64,000 bases of DNA from Lujinxingiaceae bacterium (GCA_013697635.1 JACCWM010000201.1:1-64000); one strand, 5' to 3'. Counted from the stretch's first letter, positions 26,572 to 36,164 are shown. A program made the numbers and translations. Notes: generated by a model from the letters alone, not told the origin.

Positions 26572-28039
26572 CGCTGAGGCTTGCGACGTAGAAAAAACCG
26601 AATTGAAAGAGCATCAAGAAGGGCAAGCTGTACAGGTTGTAGCGCCCGTCGACGAACACCGTCCAGATGGCGTAGGAAAACCACAAACCAAGCGCGAACT
26701 CGAGCAACGGCATCAAAGTGGTCTTGCGAATGTAGAGCTTGGAGGTCCAACTCTCGCCGCCTCGGCGCTCAATGGCGTACTTGGGCGTGCGCACAAAGGG
26801 GGTCTTGTAGCCGACGAGGGCTTCGACCACGGCCTTGGCATTGTTGAGTGAAACACCGATTCCAATACCCAAGACGGCCGGGATCAGACGCACGATCTCG
26901 AGGCGGTCGCGGCCAATCTCGCGCTGCGAAACCCAGTAGAAATAACAAACCGAGAAGGTCGCGCTGATAAAGATCGGCAGATCGAGGATCATCACCTCGT
27001 ACCAGCCGTGCTGGATGCGCACCAAAGTGGCCAGGGGCATCAAGACGGCGAGCACGACGAGCAAGAGGTACGCGAGGTTGCCGGTGAGATGGTGAAAGGC
27101 CTCGAGCTTGACCTTGAAGGGCAGAGGGCTCTTCAAGACGCGCGGCAGCAGCTTGATCGCGGTCTGCAACGAGCCTTTGGCCCAGCGGTGTTGCTGGGCT
27201 TTGAAGGCGTTCATCTCGACGGGGATCTCACTTGGCACGACCACATCGCGCAGGAAGATGAATTGCCAGCCCTTGAGCTGGGCGCGATACGAGAGATCGA
27301 GGTCTTCGGTGAGCGTGTGGTGCTCCCAGCCACCGGCCTCCTCGATGGCCGTGCGCCTCCACATGCCGGCGGTGCCGTTGAAGTTGAAGAAGCGCCCGGA
27401 GCGATTGCGCGCGGTGTGCTCAAGCACGAAATGGCCATCGAGCAGCACAGCCTGCGCGCGCGTAAGCAGGCTATAGTCACGGTTGATGTAGCCCCAGCGC
27501 GCCTGAACCATGCCCACTTTGGGATCGGTGAAGTGGTCGATGGTCAAGCGCAAAAACTCCGGCTGGGGCACGAAGTCGGCATCGAAGACGGCGATCAGTT
27601 CGCCGCGCGCGACGGCCATGCCGGCCTGCAGCGCGCCGGCTTTATAACCGGTGCGGTCGGTGCGATGGAGCACCTTGATGTCGATGCCTTGCGCTCGAAA
27701 GCGCTCGGCGAGCTCGAGCGCCAATGCAGTGGTGTCGTCGGTAGAGTCGTCAAGTATTTGAATTTCAAGGCGATCGAGGGGATAGTCGATCTGGCAGGTC
27801 GCCTCGATCAGGCGCTCGACGACATAGCGCTCGTTGAACAGGGGCAGCTGAATCGTGACGATTGGAAGCAAGGCATCCTCAAAGCGTGCTTTGGGAGTGG
27901 GGTCGCCACCGCCGTATTTACGATACAGATACACCATCAAGTAGCGATGCGATCCGTAAAACGACAGCAAGAGCAGCGTCAAGAAGTAGGCCATCAAGAT
28001 GGCGACTTTCCAAAGCGTTTGGTCGAGATCTATCCACAT
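26528..28039 (-). CDS. Processive family 2 glycosyltransferase (cellulose-synthase-like)
   Basis: Membrane glycosyltransferase of 503 residues. One helix (about 10-28), then the GT2 domain with PLFNERYVVERL, LDDSTDD (first Asp), FDADFVP (DxD), TEDLDL (catalytic Asp) and QQHRW (the QxxRW acceptor motif of processive synthases), and four or five C-terminal helices. This resembles CslA/BcsA-type synthases that polymerise hexoses and export the chain. There is no PilZ domain, so c-di-GMP control is not apparent. The product is unknown. It diverges from the UbiA-Mla operon with 272 bases between the starts, and overlaps the end of thiE on the other strand. Confidence 0.88.
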   Translation of the reverse strand: MWIDLDQTLWKVAILMAYFLTLLLLSFYGSHRYLMVYLYRKYGGGDPTPKARFEDALLPIVTIQLPLFNERYVVERLIEATCQIDYPLDRLEIQILDDSTDDTTALALELAERFRAQGIDIKVLHRTDRTGYKAGALQAGMAVARGELIAVFDADFVPQPEFLRLTIDHFTDPKVGMVQARWGYINRDYSLLTRAQAVLLDGHFVLEHTARNRSGRFFNFNGTAGMWRRTAIEEAGGWEHHTLTEDLDLSYRAQLKGWQFIFLRDVVVPSEIPVEMNAFKAQQHRWAKGSLQTAIKLLPRVLKSPLPFKVKLEAFHHLTGNLAYLLLVVLAVLMPLATLVRIQHGWYEVMILDLPIFISATFSVCYFYWVSQREIGRDRLEIVRLIPAVLGIGIGVSLNNAKAVVEALVGYKTPFVRTPKYAIERRGGESWTSKLYIRKTTLMPLLEFALGLWFSYAIWTVFVDGRYNLYSLPFLMLFQFGFFYVASLSVTQSLMTRSSAQPN

Positions 28040-28311
28040 GGCTCAAAGCACGGCTGGAGCTCAGCTTGGCCAAACATGGCCAAAGGCCACGGCGTCGCTG
28101 GGTGCTCGTTACAACTCAGGGCGCTTGACGTGCGCCCAAACGATGGCTCTAGTACGGTGTGGCGGGCGGCTCGTATTGAAAATACACTAGGCTCACGCAG
28201 AATAGCCGTGTTATCAGAAGGTTCGATGCGGGCAGCGCCTGGCTCGCACCTTCGATAGCGTCCATGGCGCCATTTAACAATAGCGGGATTACAATCACCA
28301 GCGAATTGTGA

Positions 28312-29328
28312 ATGTCCAGCACCGAACCGACAAGCGCGATTAGCGCAGACCACTCCACCGCCGGGCCACCGTCTGCGGCGGGTAGCCCCGCGTTGGGTGC
28401 CGGCGAGGAGCTGCGCCAGGCGAGCGTGGCTGAGCTCATGCGTGCGCTCATGCGCAGCCTGCGGCCGCAGCAGTGGATCAAGAATCTGTTCGTGCTCGCG
28501 CCGCTGTTCTTCTCCAAAACCTTCTTGATCCCATCGAAGCTCGCGCTGGGATTTGGCGCGGCGTTTTTGTTTTGTATGACGGCGGGCACGGTCTATTTGC
28601 TCAATGACATCTTCGATGTCGCCAAGGACCGCGCCCATCCGGTCAAGCGCCACCGCCCGATCGCCAGCGGCGCGCTTCCGTTGAGCGTTGCCCGAATGAG
28701 CGCGGTGACCCTGGGGCTTGGCAGCGTGGCTTGCGCGCTGCTCGTCGACCTCGGCTTTGCGCTGGTGCTCGGCGGCTACCTGCTCATGAATCTGGCCTAC
28801 TCGATGCAACTCAAGCATCTGGCCTTTATCGACGTGAGCATCATCGCCGTGGGTTTTGTCTTGCGCGTGGTGGCCGGAGCGCTGGCAATCGACGTCTACA
28901 TCTCCGAGTGGCTGCTCGCGTGCACGTTTTTTCTCGCGCTTTATCTGGGGCTTGGCAAACGGCAGCATGAGCTCAACATGTTTTTGGCAGGTGAGGTGTC
29001 CAAGACGCGCAAAGTGCTCGAACGATACCGCGCCGAGCACCTGGACTTTGGCGTGTTGTTCGTCGCCGGCATGACGATCGCCGTGTACACGATCTACACG
29101 CTGACGGCGGCACTGCCCGATCAACCCTTGCGCACACACCAAACGCCCTTTGCCAGCGCTTATCTTCCCATCACTATTCCCTTCGCCGTCTTTGGGATCA
29201 CGCGCTTCTACCAGCTGATCAAAAAGGACTCGCCCTACAGCCCCACGGATCTGCTGCTTCGGGATTGGCCCTTTATCGTCAATTTGGCGCTTTGGGGTGT
29301 GGTGATGTCCGTCTTGAGCTTTCTATGA
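28312..29328 (+). CDS. UbiA-family prenyltransferase, decaprenyl-phosphate phosphoribosyltransferase-like
   Basis: Polytopic membrane enzyme of 338 residues. The first Asp motif is NDIFDVAKDR (about 102-111), and the second conserved region is YSMQLKHLAFIDVSI. SLRPQQWIKNLFV before the first helix and KRQHEL later are typical of the DPPR-synthase branch, which transfers phosphoribosyl from PRPP to a polyprenyl phosphate. The start is preceded by a Ser/Ala/Gly-rich region of about 35 residues. Its stop overlaps the permease start (ATGA at 29325-29328), so it is translationally coupled to a lipid transporter. That suggests a common lipid or polyprenyl-linked product, but this is inference. Confidence 0.82.
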   Translation: MSSTEPTSAISADHSTAGPPSAAGSPALGAGEELRQASVAELMRALMRSLRPQQWIKNLFVLAPLFFSKTFLIPSKLALGFGAAFLFCMTAGTVYLLNDIFDVAKDRAHPVKRHRPIASGALPLSVARMSAVTLGLGSVACALLVDLGFALVLGGYLLMNLAYSMQLKHLAFIDVSIIAVGFVLRVVAGALAIDVYISEWLLACTFFLALYLGLGKRQHELNMFLAGEVSKTRKVLERYRAEHLDFGVLFVAGMTIAVYTIYTLTAALPDQPLRTHQTPFASAYLPITIPFAVFGITRFYQLIKKDSPYSPTDLLLRDWPFIVNLALWGVVMSVLSFL

Positions 29329-30440
29329 GCGTGGCCACCGACGCTATCGCGGTTCAGTCCACCCAAGTTGTCGCGCCGCAGGGAGATTTGAACGTTCACA
29401 ACGCGGCGCAACTCTACGAGCAACTCGACGTGCTGGCGGGCCGAGGCGACGTGAGCGCGGTGGTCGTCGACTTCTCCCAGGTGCGCGCGATGGATTCGTC
29501 GGCCGTGGCCGTCGTTGCCCTGGCCAAAGGCCTGTTTGAGTCGGCCGGCAAGCGCTTTGACGTGCGCAGCCTCTCGGCGGAGCATCGGCAGACCTTTGCG
29601 CTGATGCCCATGCGATCGGTGGCCACGGGCAAGGTCGAGGCGAGCGAGCATCCGCTTGAGTGGGCCGGCCAGCAGGTGCTGGCCAGTTGGGCCGGAATGC
29701 AACGCTTTCTAGACCTGCTCACCGATACGATTTTCGTGGTCCTGGGCATGTTTCGCCGGCGCATGCCGCCCAAAGGCGCGATCACCGAGCAGGCCGTGGC
29801 GATCGGCGTCAACGCCCTTGGCATCGTGGCGCTGTTGACCTTTTTGTTGGGTCTGATCATGGCCTTTCAGGCCGCCCATCAGCTGCGCCAGTTCGGGGCG
29901 AACATCTTCGTGGCCAACCTGGTGGGCATCTCGATGGTGCGCGAGTTCGGTCCGATGATGACCGCCATCATCGTGGCCGGGCGCACCGGCTCGGCGATCG
30001 CCGCCGAGTTGGGCACGATGCAGGTCCAAGAGGAGATCGACGCGCTTCGCGCGATGGGTCTTGACCCCAATCGCTACTTGCTCTTGCCCCGGCTGGTGGC
30101 GATCACCTTGATGCAGCCGGCGCTGACCCTGATGGCCAACGCCGTGGGCATCTTCGGGGGCTTTTTGATCGGCACGATGTATCTGGATCTGTCCGCGCCA
30201 GCTTATATCAATCAGACCATCGAAGCGCTCTCAATGGGTGATGTGCTCAATGGTCTGACGAAGAGCGTCGTCTTTGCCTGGATCATCGGTTTGGTAGGCT
30301 GCTACTGCGGCTTCAATATCGAAGGTGGCGCAAGCGGCGTGGGCCGTGCAACCACGCGCGCGGTGGTCACGAGCATCTTTCTCATCATTGTCGCCGACAG
30401 TATCTTTACGACGGCGTCCACGGTCTTGAAGATGGGGTAG
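29325..30440 (+). CDS. mlaE: MlaE-type ABC permease with N-terminal STAS (MlaB-like) domain
   Basis: A 371-residue fusion. Residues about 15-95 form a STAS domain (VVVDFSQVRAMDSSAVAVVA, with the Ser-Ser near the regulatory position), and the rest is the MCE-system permease with FRRRMPPKGAITEQ, ANLVGISMVREFGPMMTAII, GRTGSAIAAELGTM and RYLLLPRLVAITLM. In E. coli these parts are separate proteins (MlaB, MlaE). The complex moves phospholipids between membranes. ATG 29325 is chosen for its overlap with the UbiA stop; an in-frame upstream start lies within UbiA. The ATPase, MCE protein and auxiliary lipoprotein genes follow. Confidence 0.92.
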   Translation: MSVATDAIAVQSTQVVAPQGDLNVHNAAQLYEQLDVLAGRGDVSAVVVDFSQVRAMDSSAVAVVALAKGLFESAGKRFDVRSLSAEHRQTFALMPMRSVATGKVEASEHPLEWAGQQVLASWAGMQRFLDLLTDTIFVVLGMFRRRMPPKGAITEQAVAIGVNALGIVALLTFLLGLIMAFQAAHQLRQFGANIFVANLVGISMVREFGPMMTAIIVAGRTGSAIAAELGTMQVQEEIDALRAMGLDPNRYLLLPRLVAITLMQPALTLMANAVGIFGGFLIGTMYLDLSAPAYINQTIEALSMGDVLNGLTKSVVFAWIIGLVGCYCGFNIEGGASGVGRATTRAVVTSIFLIIVADSIFTTASTVLKMG

Positions 30441-30444
30441 GCAG

Positions 30445-31281
30445 TTGGCAGAGCATGGCGAGCGGTTGGAAAAGCGGGAGGTGGTCATCTCCCTGGAGAA
30501 CGTGGTCGCGGGCTACGGCAAGACGCCGATCTTGCGCGATCTCAACCTCGAGTTGGAGCGTGGCCAGATCACGGCGCTCCTGGGCGGCTCGGGGTCTGGG
30601 AAGTCGACCTTGCTCAAGACGATGACCGGTTTGTTGCCGCCGCTCGAGGGCACGGTTCGCCTGCTCGGCCACGAGATGTATCGCCTCGATCAGGCGGAGC
30701 GCTCGGCCTTGCTGCGCCGAACCGGCATGTTGTTTCAGTATGGCGCGCTGTTTGGCTCACGCACGGTCTTTGACAATATTGCGCTGCCGCTTCGTGAGCA
30801 CACGGCCTTGCCAGAGTCGGTGATCGCTGAGATGGTGCGCATGAAGCTCGCGCTGGTCGGCCTCGAGGGGCTCGAGGCGCGCCTGCCCTCAGAGATCTCC
30901 GGCGGTCAGCGAAAACGCGTCGCGCTCGCGCGTGCCTCGATCCTCGATCCCGAGGTGATCTTTTGCGATGAGCCCTCGGCCGGCCTCGACCCGATCGTTG
31001 CCGCCGGGCTTGACGATACCTTGCGCCGCTTCCAGAGCTTGTTTGGAATGTCGCTGGTGGTCGTCACCCATGAGCTCGAGAGCATCAAGTTTCTGGCCGA
31101 TCGCGTCATCATGCTTGCGGGCAATGCCGTGGTTGCCGTGGGCACCGTCGAGGAGCTCTCAAAGAGTGCGATCAAGAATGTGTATGACTTCTTTCACCGT
31201 GTGCCGCCCGACTACGTGACGGCAGGCTCGAGCATGCTCGAGTGGGTGGAAAAACAAGGCGAGCCCAAAGCAGACGGTTGA
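30445..31281 (+). CDS. mlaF: MlaF-type ABC transporter ATPase
   Basis: A 278-residue ATPase driving the MCE lipid transporter. Walker A GGSGSGKST (about 51-59), Q loop FQYGALFGSRTVFDNI (typical of MlaF), signature SGGQRKR, Walker B VIFCDEPSAGLDP and the H-loop VVTHEL are all visible. A C-terminal extension contains FFHRVPPDY. The probable start is TTG 30445 with GGGG 7 bases upstream, four bases after the permease stop. The pieces lie in the order permease, ATPase, MCE protein, lipoprotein. Confidence 0.92.
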   Translation: MAEHGERLEKREVVISLENVVAGYGKTPILRDLNLELERGQITALLGGSGSGKSTLLKTMTGLLPPLEGTVRLLGHEMYRLDQAERSALLRRTGMLFQYGALFGSRTVFDNIALPLREHTALPESVIAEMVRMKLALVGLEGLEARLPSEISGGQRKRVALARASILDPEVIFCDEPSAGLDPIVAAGLDDTLRRFQSLFGMSLVVVTHELESIKFLADRVIMLAGNAVVAVGTVEELSKSAIKNVYDFFHRVPPDYVTAGSSMLEWVEKQGEPKADG

Positions 31282-31290
31282 GAGCGAAGT

Positions 31291-32313
31291 ATGGCCACAC
31301 GTGCGCAGAAAATGCAGTTGGGAATCTTCGTAGCGGTCGCCACCGCCCTGTTTGTCTTGACCCTGGTCGTCTTGACGGGCATGCAGTTTTGGGAAACGCG
31401 CGACGAATACACGATTCGAATTGCCGAGAGCGTCAGCGGTCTCGAGGTGGGCGCACCGGTGAAGTTTCGCGGTGTGCGTGTGGGCACCGTCGGGGCGATT
31501 CGCGTCATGCCGGGCAACGTCGAGGAGATCGAGATCCGCGTGCTCGTCGACGCGACCACGCCGATCAAAGTCGATACCGAAGCGGTCGTCTCCACTCAGG
31601 GGATCACCGGATTGAAGTACATCGAGTTGATGAGCGGCACGGAGAGTGCCGCCGAGCTGCCCTCCGGTGGTGAGATCAAGGCCGGTCTGAGCGTCTTCGA
31701 TCAGCTCTCCGGGCGCGCTCAAGACTTGAGCGTCAAGGCCGAGCAGTTGCTCAACAACTTGCTGGTGATCACGCGCCCTGAGAATCAGCAACGCTTGGAT
31801 TCGATCCTCATGCAGGTCGACACCTTTTGGGGTCATCTCAATCGGCTCACCGCCGAGATCGTCGAGACCACGGTGCTGGTGCGCACGATCCTGGAGGACA
31901 ACCGCGCGCCGATCAACAGCGCTTTCAAGAGCATCGAGCAGACCAGCCTTAGCATTCAGCAGGTTGCCGTGCGCGTCGATGACACGCTGGCCTCGATGAA
32001 CACCTTGATGCAAAGGCTGCAACTTGGTGAGGCGGTGGCCGAGTTTCGCGAGACCAATCGCATGGTGCAATCGCGTCTGGCGGAACTCGACGTCAAACAG
32101 GCCGTCGACGATGTCAGCGCCGCGCTTGGCGCTTTGAATATCTTGCTGGAAAACATCAATCAGACGGTCAGCCAGAATCAAGACCAGTTGCGCGCAACGC
32201 TCTACAACCTGCGTCTTGCCAGCGATAGCTTCAAAGAATTCAGTCGCACGCTGCAAAACCGCCCATCGCGCATGTTCTTCGATGACCAGCCTACGGAGCG
32301 CGTCCTTCCATGA
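31291..32313 (+). CDS. mlaD: MlaD-family MCE lipid-binding protein
   Basis: A 340-residue periplasmic protein with one N-terminal anchor (about 10-30). The MCE domain (about 38-125) contains VSGLEVGAPVKFRGVRVG and TQGITGLKYIELMSG, the expected conserved turns. A long helical part of about 190 residues (coiled-coil-like) follows, much longer than in E. coli MlaD and more like PqiB or Mce tunnel subunits, so it may build a helical channel toward the outer membrane. Its stop overlaps the next start (32310-32313). Confidence 0.9.
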   Translation: MATRAQKMQLGIFVAVATALFVLTLVVLTGMQFWETRDEYTIRIAESVSGLEVGAPVKFRGVRVGTVGAIRVMPGNVEEIEIRVLVDATTPIKVDTEAVVSTQGITGLKYIELMSGTESAAELPSGGEIKAGLSVFDQLSGRAQDLSVKAEQLLNNLLVITRPENQQRLDSILMQVDTFWGHLNRLTAEIVETTVLVRTILEDNRAPINSAFKSIEQTSLSIQQVAVRVDDTLASMNTLMQRLQLGEAVAEFRETNRMVQSRLAELDVKQAVDDVSAALGALNILLENINQTVSQNQDQLRATLYNLRLASDSFKEFSRTLQNRPSRMFFDDQPTERVLP

Positions 32314-32942
32314 GATCTTCAATGTACAATTGGTCCGTGTGGGCTGGGCTTGCGCTGCTGGTGAGTCTGGCCGCGGGGTGCTCGACAAGCCAGGAGATTC
32401 GCCACTATCAACTCCATCTGGCGCCGGCGCCGAGCGAGCGTGCGAGCACGTCGACAGGCGTCGTGCTCGCCCTCGATCCGTTCGTGACCGACGCGGCCTA
32501 CGATGATCAGCGCATGGTCTATCGTACCAGCCTCTATCGGCTCGACTATTACCACTACCACCGCTGGTCGGCGTCGCCGGGCATGATGGTCACAGACTAT
32601 CTGCGTCGCGCTTATAGCGACTTGGGCGTGTTCGAAGCGGTTGTCTCGGGCTATTCCTCGCTGAGCCACGTCGTGCTGAGCGGTCGCGTTGTCGCCCTCG
32701 AGGAGGTCGATCTCGAACCGACTCAGTGGATCGCGCGCGTGACGCTGGAGTTGCAGCTTCGCGAGACAGCGAGCGGTCGCCTGATCTGGTCACGCAGCTA
32801 TGGTGAGGAGCAAACCATGGATCAGCGCACACCGGAGGGTCTGGCCACGGCCTTGAGCGTGGCCATGACACGCATCGTCAAGCGCAGCGCCTTGGAGATC
32901 GTCGAGGCGGCCAAGAACACCTCGCGTGGTGGCCAGCCTTAA
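32310..32942 (+). CDS. ABC-type transport auxiliary lipoprotein (PqiC-like)
   Basis: A 210-residue lipoprotein (lipobox SLAAGC, Cys about 24) of the PqiC/ABC-transporter auxiliary family. STSQEIRHYQL at the start, YRTSLYRLDYYHYHRW, LRRAYSDLGVFEAV and GSVVA-like strands later fit the family. Such proteins sit in the outer membrane next to MCE tunnels. It completes the operon and its stop overlaps the convergent kinase gene by 4 bases. Confidence 0.85.
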   Translation: MRSSMYNWSVWAGLALLVSLAAGCSTSQEIRHYQLHLAPAPSERASTSTGVVLALDPFVTDAAYDDQRMVYRTSLYRLDYYHYHRWSASPGMMVTDYLRRAYSDLGVFEAVVSGYSSLSHVVLSGRVVALEEVDLEPTQWIARVTLELQLRETASGRLIWSRSYGEEQTMDQRTPEGLATALSVAMTRIVKRSALEIVEAAKNTSRGGQP

Positions 32943-35224
32943 TCCGGTAGGGTGACCTTTTCGGTGACTTCGAAGGCGATGATCTCGGTCTGGTGCAGCA
33001 AGTAGATGCAGCGGTAGACCAGCTCGCTTTGCTCGGCCGAGAAGCGGCGCAAAAGCGAGGTCAGATTCTCGCCCGAGGAGAGCTGTGTGTAGATGCGCAA
33101 TTCCTTTGCGCGAAGGCGCAGTCGATCGATGTGAATCGTGGGGGGCTGGCGCAGATACATTGCCACGTGCATGCGGTTGGCGTAGAAATCCTTGATGCGC
33201 GCCACGCTGATGCGATCGCGGCAGCCTTCGACGATCGTGTTGTAGGTGTCCAAATCGAGGGCGTAGCCCTGGGTGTTGGGCTCCTGGTTCTCGTAGTAGC
33301 CGTAGTAGCCGGTGTCCCAGGTGAAGATATCGAGTAACTTCTCGGCCATCTGCAAGGAGAGGTGATTGAACACCTCATGGGCAGGTATGGCGCCGATGGC
33401 AACGAGCGCATCGCCGAGGCGGCCGCCCCACTCGTTGAGACGCGCGAGCGCCTCGCTGAGCTGGGCCTGTGTGATCAGCTTGCGGGTGAGCAGGAAGTGG
33501 CCAAGCAGCTCTTCCTTTTTGTTGGAGTCGACGAAGATCGGCTCTCCGAGACGAAAGAAGATCGACTTTTCGATCCCATCGACCTTGACGAGCAGCCTGC
33601 CTGTGCCTCGCGAGCGGTGCAAACGGGCGAGAATGCGCGCAAAGGAGACATCGCGAAGCTCGCCCTCGTGAATCGCGTATTGATTTTTGAGTTCCTGGAA
33701 GGTCTCACCGGCCAGAGCGCCCTCTGAGAGTGGTCGAACCGCTGGAGCGGAGTGCGAGACCGGCGAGCTGTGGTCGAGTCCCTCCGAGGAATCCATCGCG
33801 AGCGCGATGGGGGGGGCGGCGTCGAGCCCGCTCTGTGGGCTCTCCGCAGAAACCATGCTCGCCTCTTCCATGGAGTTGATGGCGCGCTTGAGATCTCGGA
33901 TGACGTCGGTGTCGCGGGCCTGGATGGCGCCGCTTCGCTCGCCTCCCAGTGACGCGGCTTCCGCGTGTTCCGGGCTATGGCGCTGTTGTGGGCGCACGAT
34001 TCCGGCGCCAAGCGGCACCTGACGGGTATCGGGGATTGGCTCGCTGAGCGAATCTTCGACGGCGGTCGGAGTGAGCGCTTTGGCCGCCGGCTGGTCCTTC
34101 TTGGGCACGGCCTGCAGTGCGGCTGCCGTATCGGTAATCGGTATGCCGTCGCGCTGACGGTCGACCCGGCGGCGATCGTCTTTGGGCGGCAAAGGCTTCG
34201 CACCAGCGCCCGCCTTACCGGGCTCGGAGCGGCGCAGATTCTTCTCGTGCTCGATCTCATCGGCGAAGAGCCGACGCATGAAGCTGGAGAGATCACTGCC
34301 ATTGACCTTGACGCCGTGCTGGAAACAAAAGTCGACCAGCGCCTGATAGAACTCGCCGGCGGTCTGGTAGCGCTCCTCACGGTGGCGGGCCAGGCCGCGA
34401 TAAATGATCGATTTGAGTGTGCTCGGAAGCGGCTCGGCCTTGGCCATGCTCGTGGAGATGTCGGCGTCACGCACGCGCAACATCACGTCGAGATCGGAGC
34501 CGCCGACGAAGAGCCGGCTCATGCTCAAGGCCTCGAAGAAGACGATGCATGCCGAGAAGATATCGCTGCGTGAGTCGATGTCCTCGCCCATGACCTGCTC
34601 GGGGCTCATGTAGCCAACCTTGCCCTTGAGCGTGCCGCTCTCGGTCATGTTGCGTTGGATGGCGGCCTTGGCCACGCCAAAGTCGCCGACTTTGACGTCT
34701 CCAGCATAGCTGATCAGGATGTTCGAGGGGCTGACGTCACGGTGGATGATCTTGAGGTCGTCACCATAGGGATCTTTGGCGCGATGGGCAAAATCCAGGC
34801 CTTTGAGCATCTCCATGGCCACAAAGAGCACCAGATTGAGTGGGATCTTGATGTTCATCTCGGCGCAGCGCGCTAAAACATCGAGCAAGTCCTTGCCATG
34901 GACGAACTCCATGGCGATGTAGTACTGGTGGTCCATCTCGCCCAGGTCGAAGACCTGAACGACGTTGGTGTGGTAGAGGCTGACCGCAATCTTTGCCTCA
35001 TTGATGAACATGTCGACAAATTCAACGTCGTTGACCAGACTCGGCAAGATGAGCTTGATCGCGAACTCTTTCTCAAAGCCGGCCGCTCCGAAGGTCTTGG
35101 CGCGAAAGATCTCGGCCATGCCACCGCTGCCGATCTTGTCGAGTAGCGCGTACCTCCCAAATTTTGTCCATTCACGTACGTTGTCTGCCACAGGATTGCC
35201 TACGTCACCTGGGTAAGAGTCCAA
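32939..35224 (-). CDS. Ser/Thr protein kinase with C-terminal DUF4388 domain
   Basis: A 761-residue cytosolic protein. The kinase domain (about 22-290) has DKIGSGGMAEIFRAK, FAIKLI, HRDVSPSNIL, VGDFGVAK, and KVGYMSPEQVMGE, all complete. A long polar and low-complexity linker (about 305-515) leads to a DUF4388 (PATAN-type) segment starting near ELKNQYAIHEGELRDVSFAR, with LLVKVDGIEKSIFFRLGEP and LGHFLLTRKLITQAQLSEAL. DUF4388 is a frequent partner of kinases in deltaproteobacteria. The given start is TTG 35224; an in-frame GTG near residue 12 is also possible. The target is unknown. Confidence 0.88.
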   Translation of the reverse strand: MDSYPGDVGNPVADNVREWTKFGRYALLDKIGSGGMAEIFRAKTFGAAGFEKEFAIKLILPSLVNDVEFVDMFINEAKIAVSLYHTNVVQVFDLGEMDHQYYIAMEFVHGKDLLDVLARCAEMNIKIPLNLVLFVAMEMLKGLDFAHRAKDPYGDDLKIIHRDVSPSNILISYAGDVKVGDFGVAKAAIQRNMTESGTLKGKVGYMSPEQVMGEDIDSRSDIFSACIVFFEALSMSRLFVGGSDLDVMLRVRDADISTSMAKAEPLPSTLKSIIYRGLARHREERYQTAGEFYQALVDFCFQHGVKVNGSDLSSFMRRLFADEIEHEKNLRRSEPGKAGAGAKPLPPKDDRRRVDRQRDGIPITDTAAALQAVPKKDQPAAKALTPTAVEDSLSEPIPDTRQVPLGAGIVRPQQRHSPEHAEAASLGGERSGAIQARDTDVIRDLKRAINSMEEASMVSAESPQSGLDAAPPIALAMDSSEGLDHSSPVSHSAPAVRPLSEGALAGETFQELKNQYAIHEGELRDVSFARILARLHRSRGTGRLLVKVDGIEKSIFFRLGEPIFVDSNKKEELLGHFLLTRKLITQAQLSEALARLNEWGGRLGDALVAIGAIPAHEVFNHLSLQMAEKLLDIFTWDTGYYGYYENQEPNTQGYALDLDTYNTIVEGCRDRISVARIKDFYANRMHVAMYLRQPPTIHIDRLRLRAKELRIYTQLSSGENLTSLLRRFSAEQSELVYRCIYLLHQTEIIAFEVTEKVTLPD

Positions 35225-35561
35225 ACTTGGTGGTCAGCTCGGATAAGCTTGCCGGTCGGGATGCTCCGTAGGGCAAACTAAGGGCGCACCTGCTCGATTG
35301 GTCAGCGGGCTTTCTATATCTCGTGTTGCAATCCATTAAATTTAGGAAACGTCGTCAAGACGTGCCGAGTGTAACATACAGTGCGCAATCCGATCTACTA
35401 AGCAGTGTGTCATTAGCACGGCTTCAGACAAATAGTCTGCTCTTGGCGCCAGCGCGCTCGCCAGGCACGCAGGTTGCGCAATTGGTCAAAGCGTGGATAC
35501 TCAGCCAGACGCAGCGACCGGGGTCTTGTCGCTGCTTTGTTCGCACTTTTTTGAGAAGATC
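35225..35561. other. Divergent intergenic region between kinase-DUF4388 and TetR genes
   Basis: About 340 bases with AT-rich patches (ttaaatttaggaaac). No convincing gene, RNA or strong promoter is visible. It must hold the promoters of both flanking genes and probably the operator of the TetR regulator, but I find no clear palindrome. Confidence 0.5.
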
Positions 35562-36164
35562 ATGACCCGACACCTCAGTCCCGACGAGCGCATCGACCAG
35601 ATCCTGACGGCGGCACGCACGTGCTTTTTGGCCAAGGGCTACTTTGCCACCAAGATGGACGAGATCGCGCGCGAATCCGGCCTCTCCAAGGGCGGCATTT
35701 ATTTTCACTTTGCCTCCAAGCGCGAGATCTTTCGCAGCCTGGTGCAACAAGAGTACGATGCCGCCATGGCGTTTATCGACGGCGTTCAGGCGCTGGGCGG
35801 TGATGTGATAGGCATGCTCGTTCAACTCGGCGAGCATTTCGTCGAGCAGTTTGCTGCCGACAGGGAGCAGCCGCGTTTCATGGTGATCATCGGCGAGATG
35901 GCACTGCGCGACGAGGCGATCCAGGAGATGCTGCTCGAGTTGCAACAGAGCTATATCGATCGCATTGCGACGATTTTGGAGCTTGGCATGGCCCAAGGCC
36001 AGTTGCGCGTGGTCGACGCTCGCTCAATCGCGGTGATGCTCAAGGCGCTGATCGACGGGATTCAAGCAACCTTTGCCGTCGGCTTTGAGCCCGATCTCGA
36101 GACCTTGCTGCCGGCGACGATGGACATCCTGATGCGCGGATTGGTCGTCGACCCCAAGGCCTGA
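35562..36164 (+). CDS. TetR-family transcriptional regulator
   Basis: A 200-residue repressor-type regulator. The N-terminal helix-turn-helix reads AARTCFLAKGYFATKMDEIA and SGLSKGGIYFHFASKREIF, a typical TetR signature. The C-terminal ligand-binding helices include TGFAVGFEPDLETLLPA-like regions (QATFAVGFEPDL) also seen in the TetR/AcrR C-terminal families. ATG 35562 is chosen for GAGAAG upstream; 23 further in-frame residues from 35493 lack homology. The ligand and targets are unknown. The neighbouring 50-residue membrane protein and the HugZ-like gene point the other way. Confidence 0.9.
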   Translation: MTRHLSPDERIDQILTAARTCFLAKGYFATKMDEIARESGLSKGGIYFHFASKREIFRSLVQQEYDAAMAFIDGVQALGGDVIGMLVQLGEHFVEQFAADREQPRFMVIIGEMALRDEAIQEMLLELQQSYIDRIATILELGMAQGQLRVVDARSIAVMLKALIDGIQATFAVGFEPDLETLLPATMDILMRGLVVDPKA

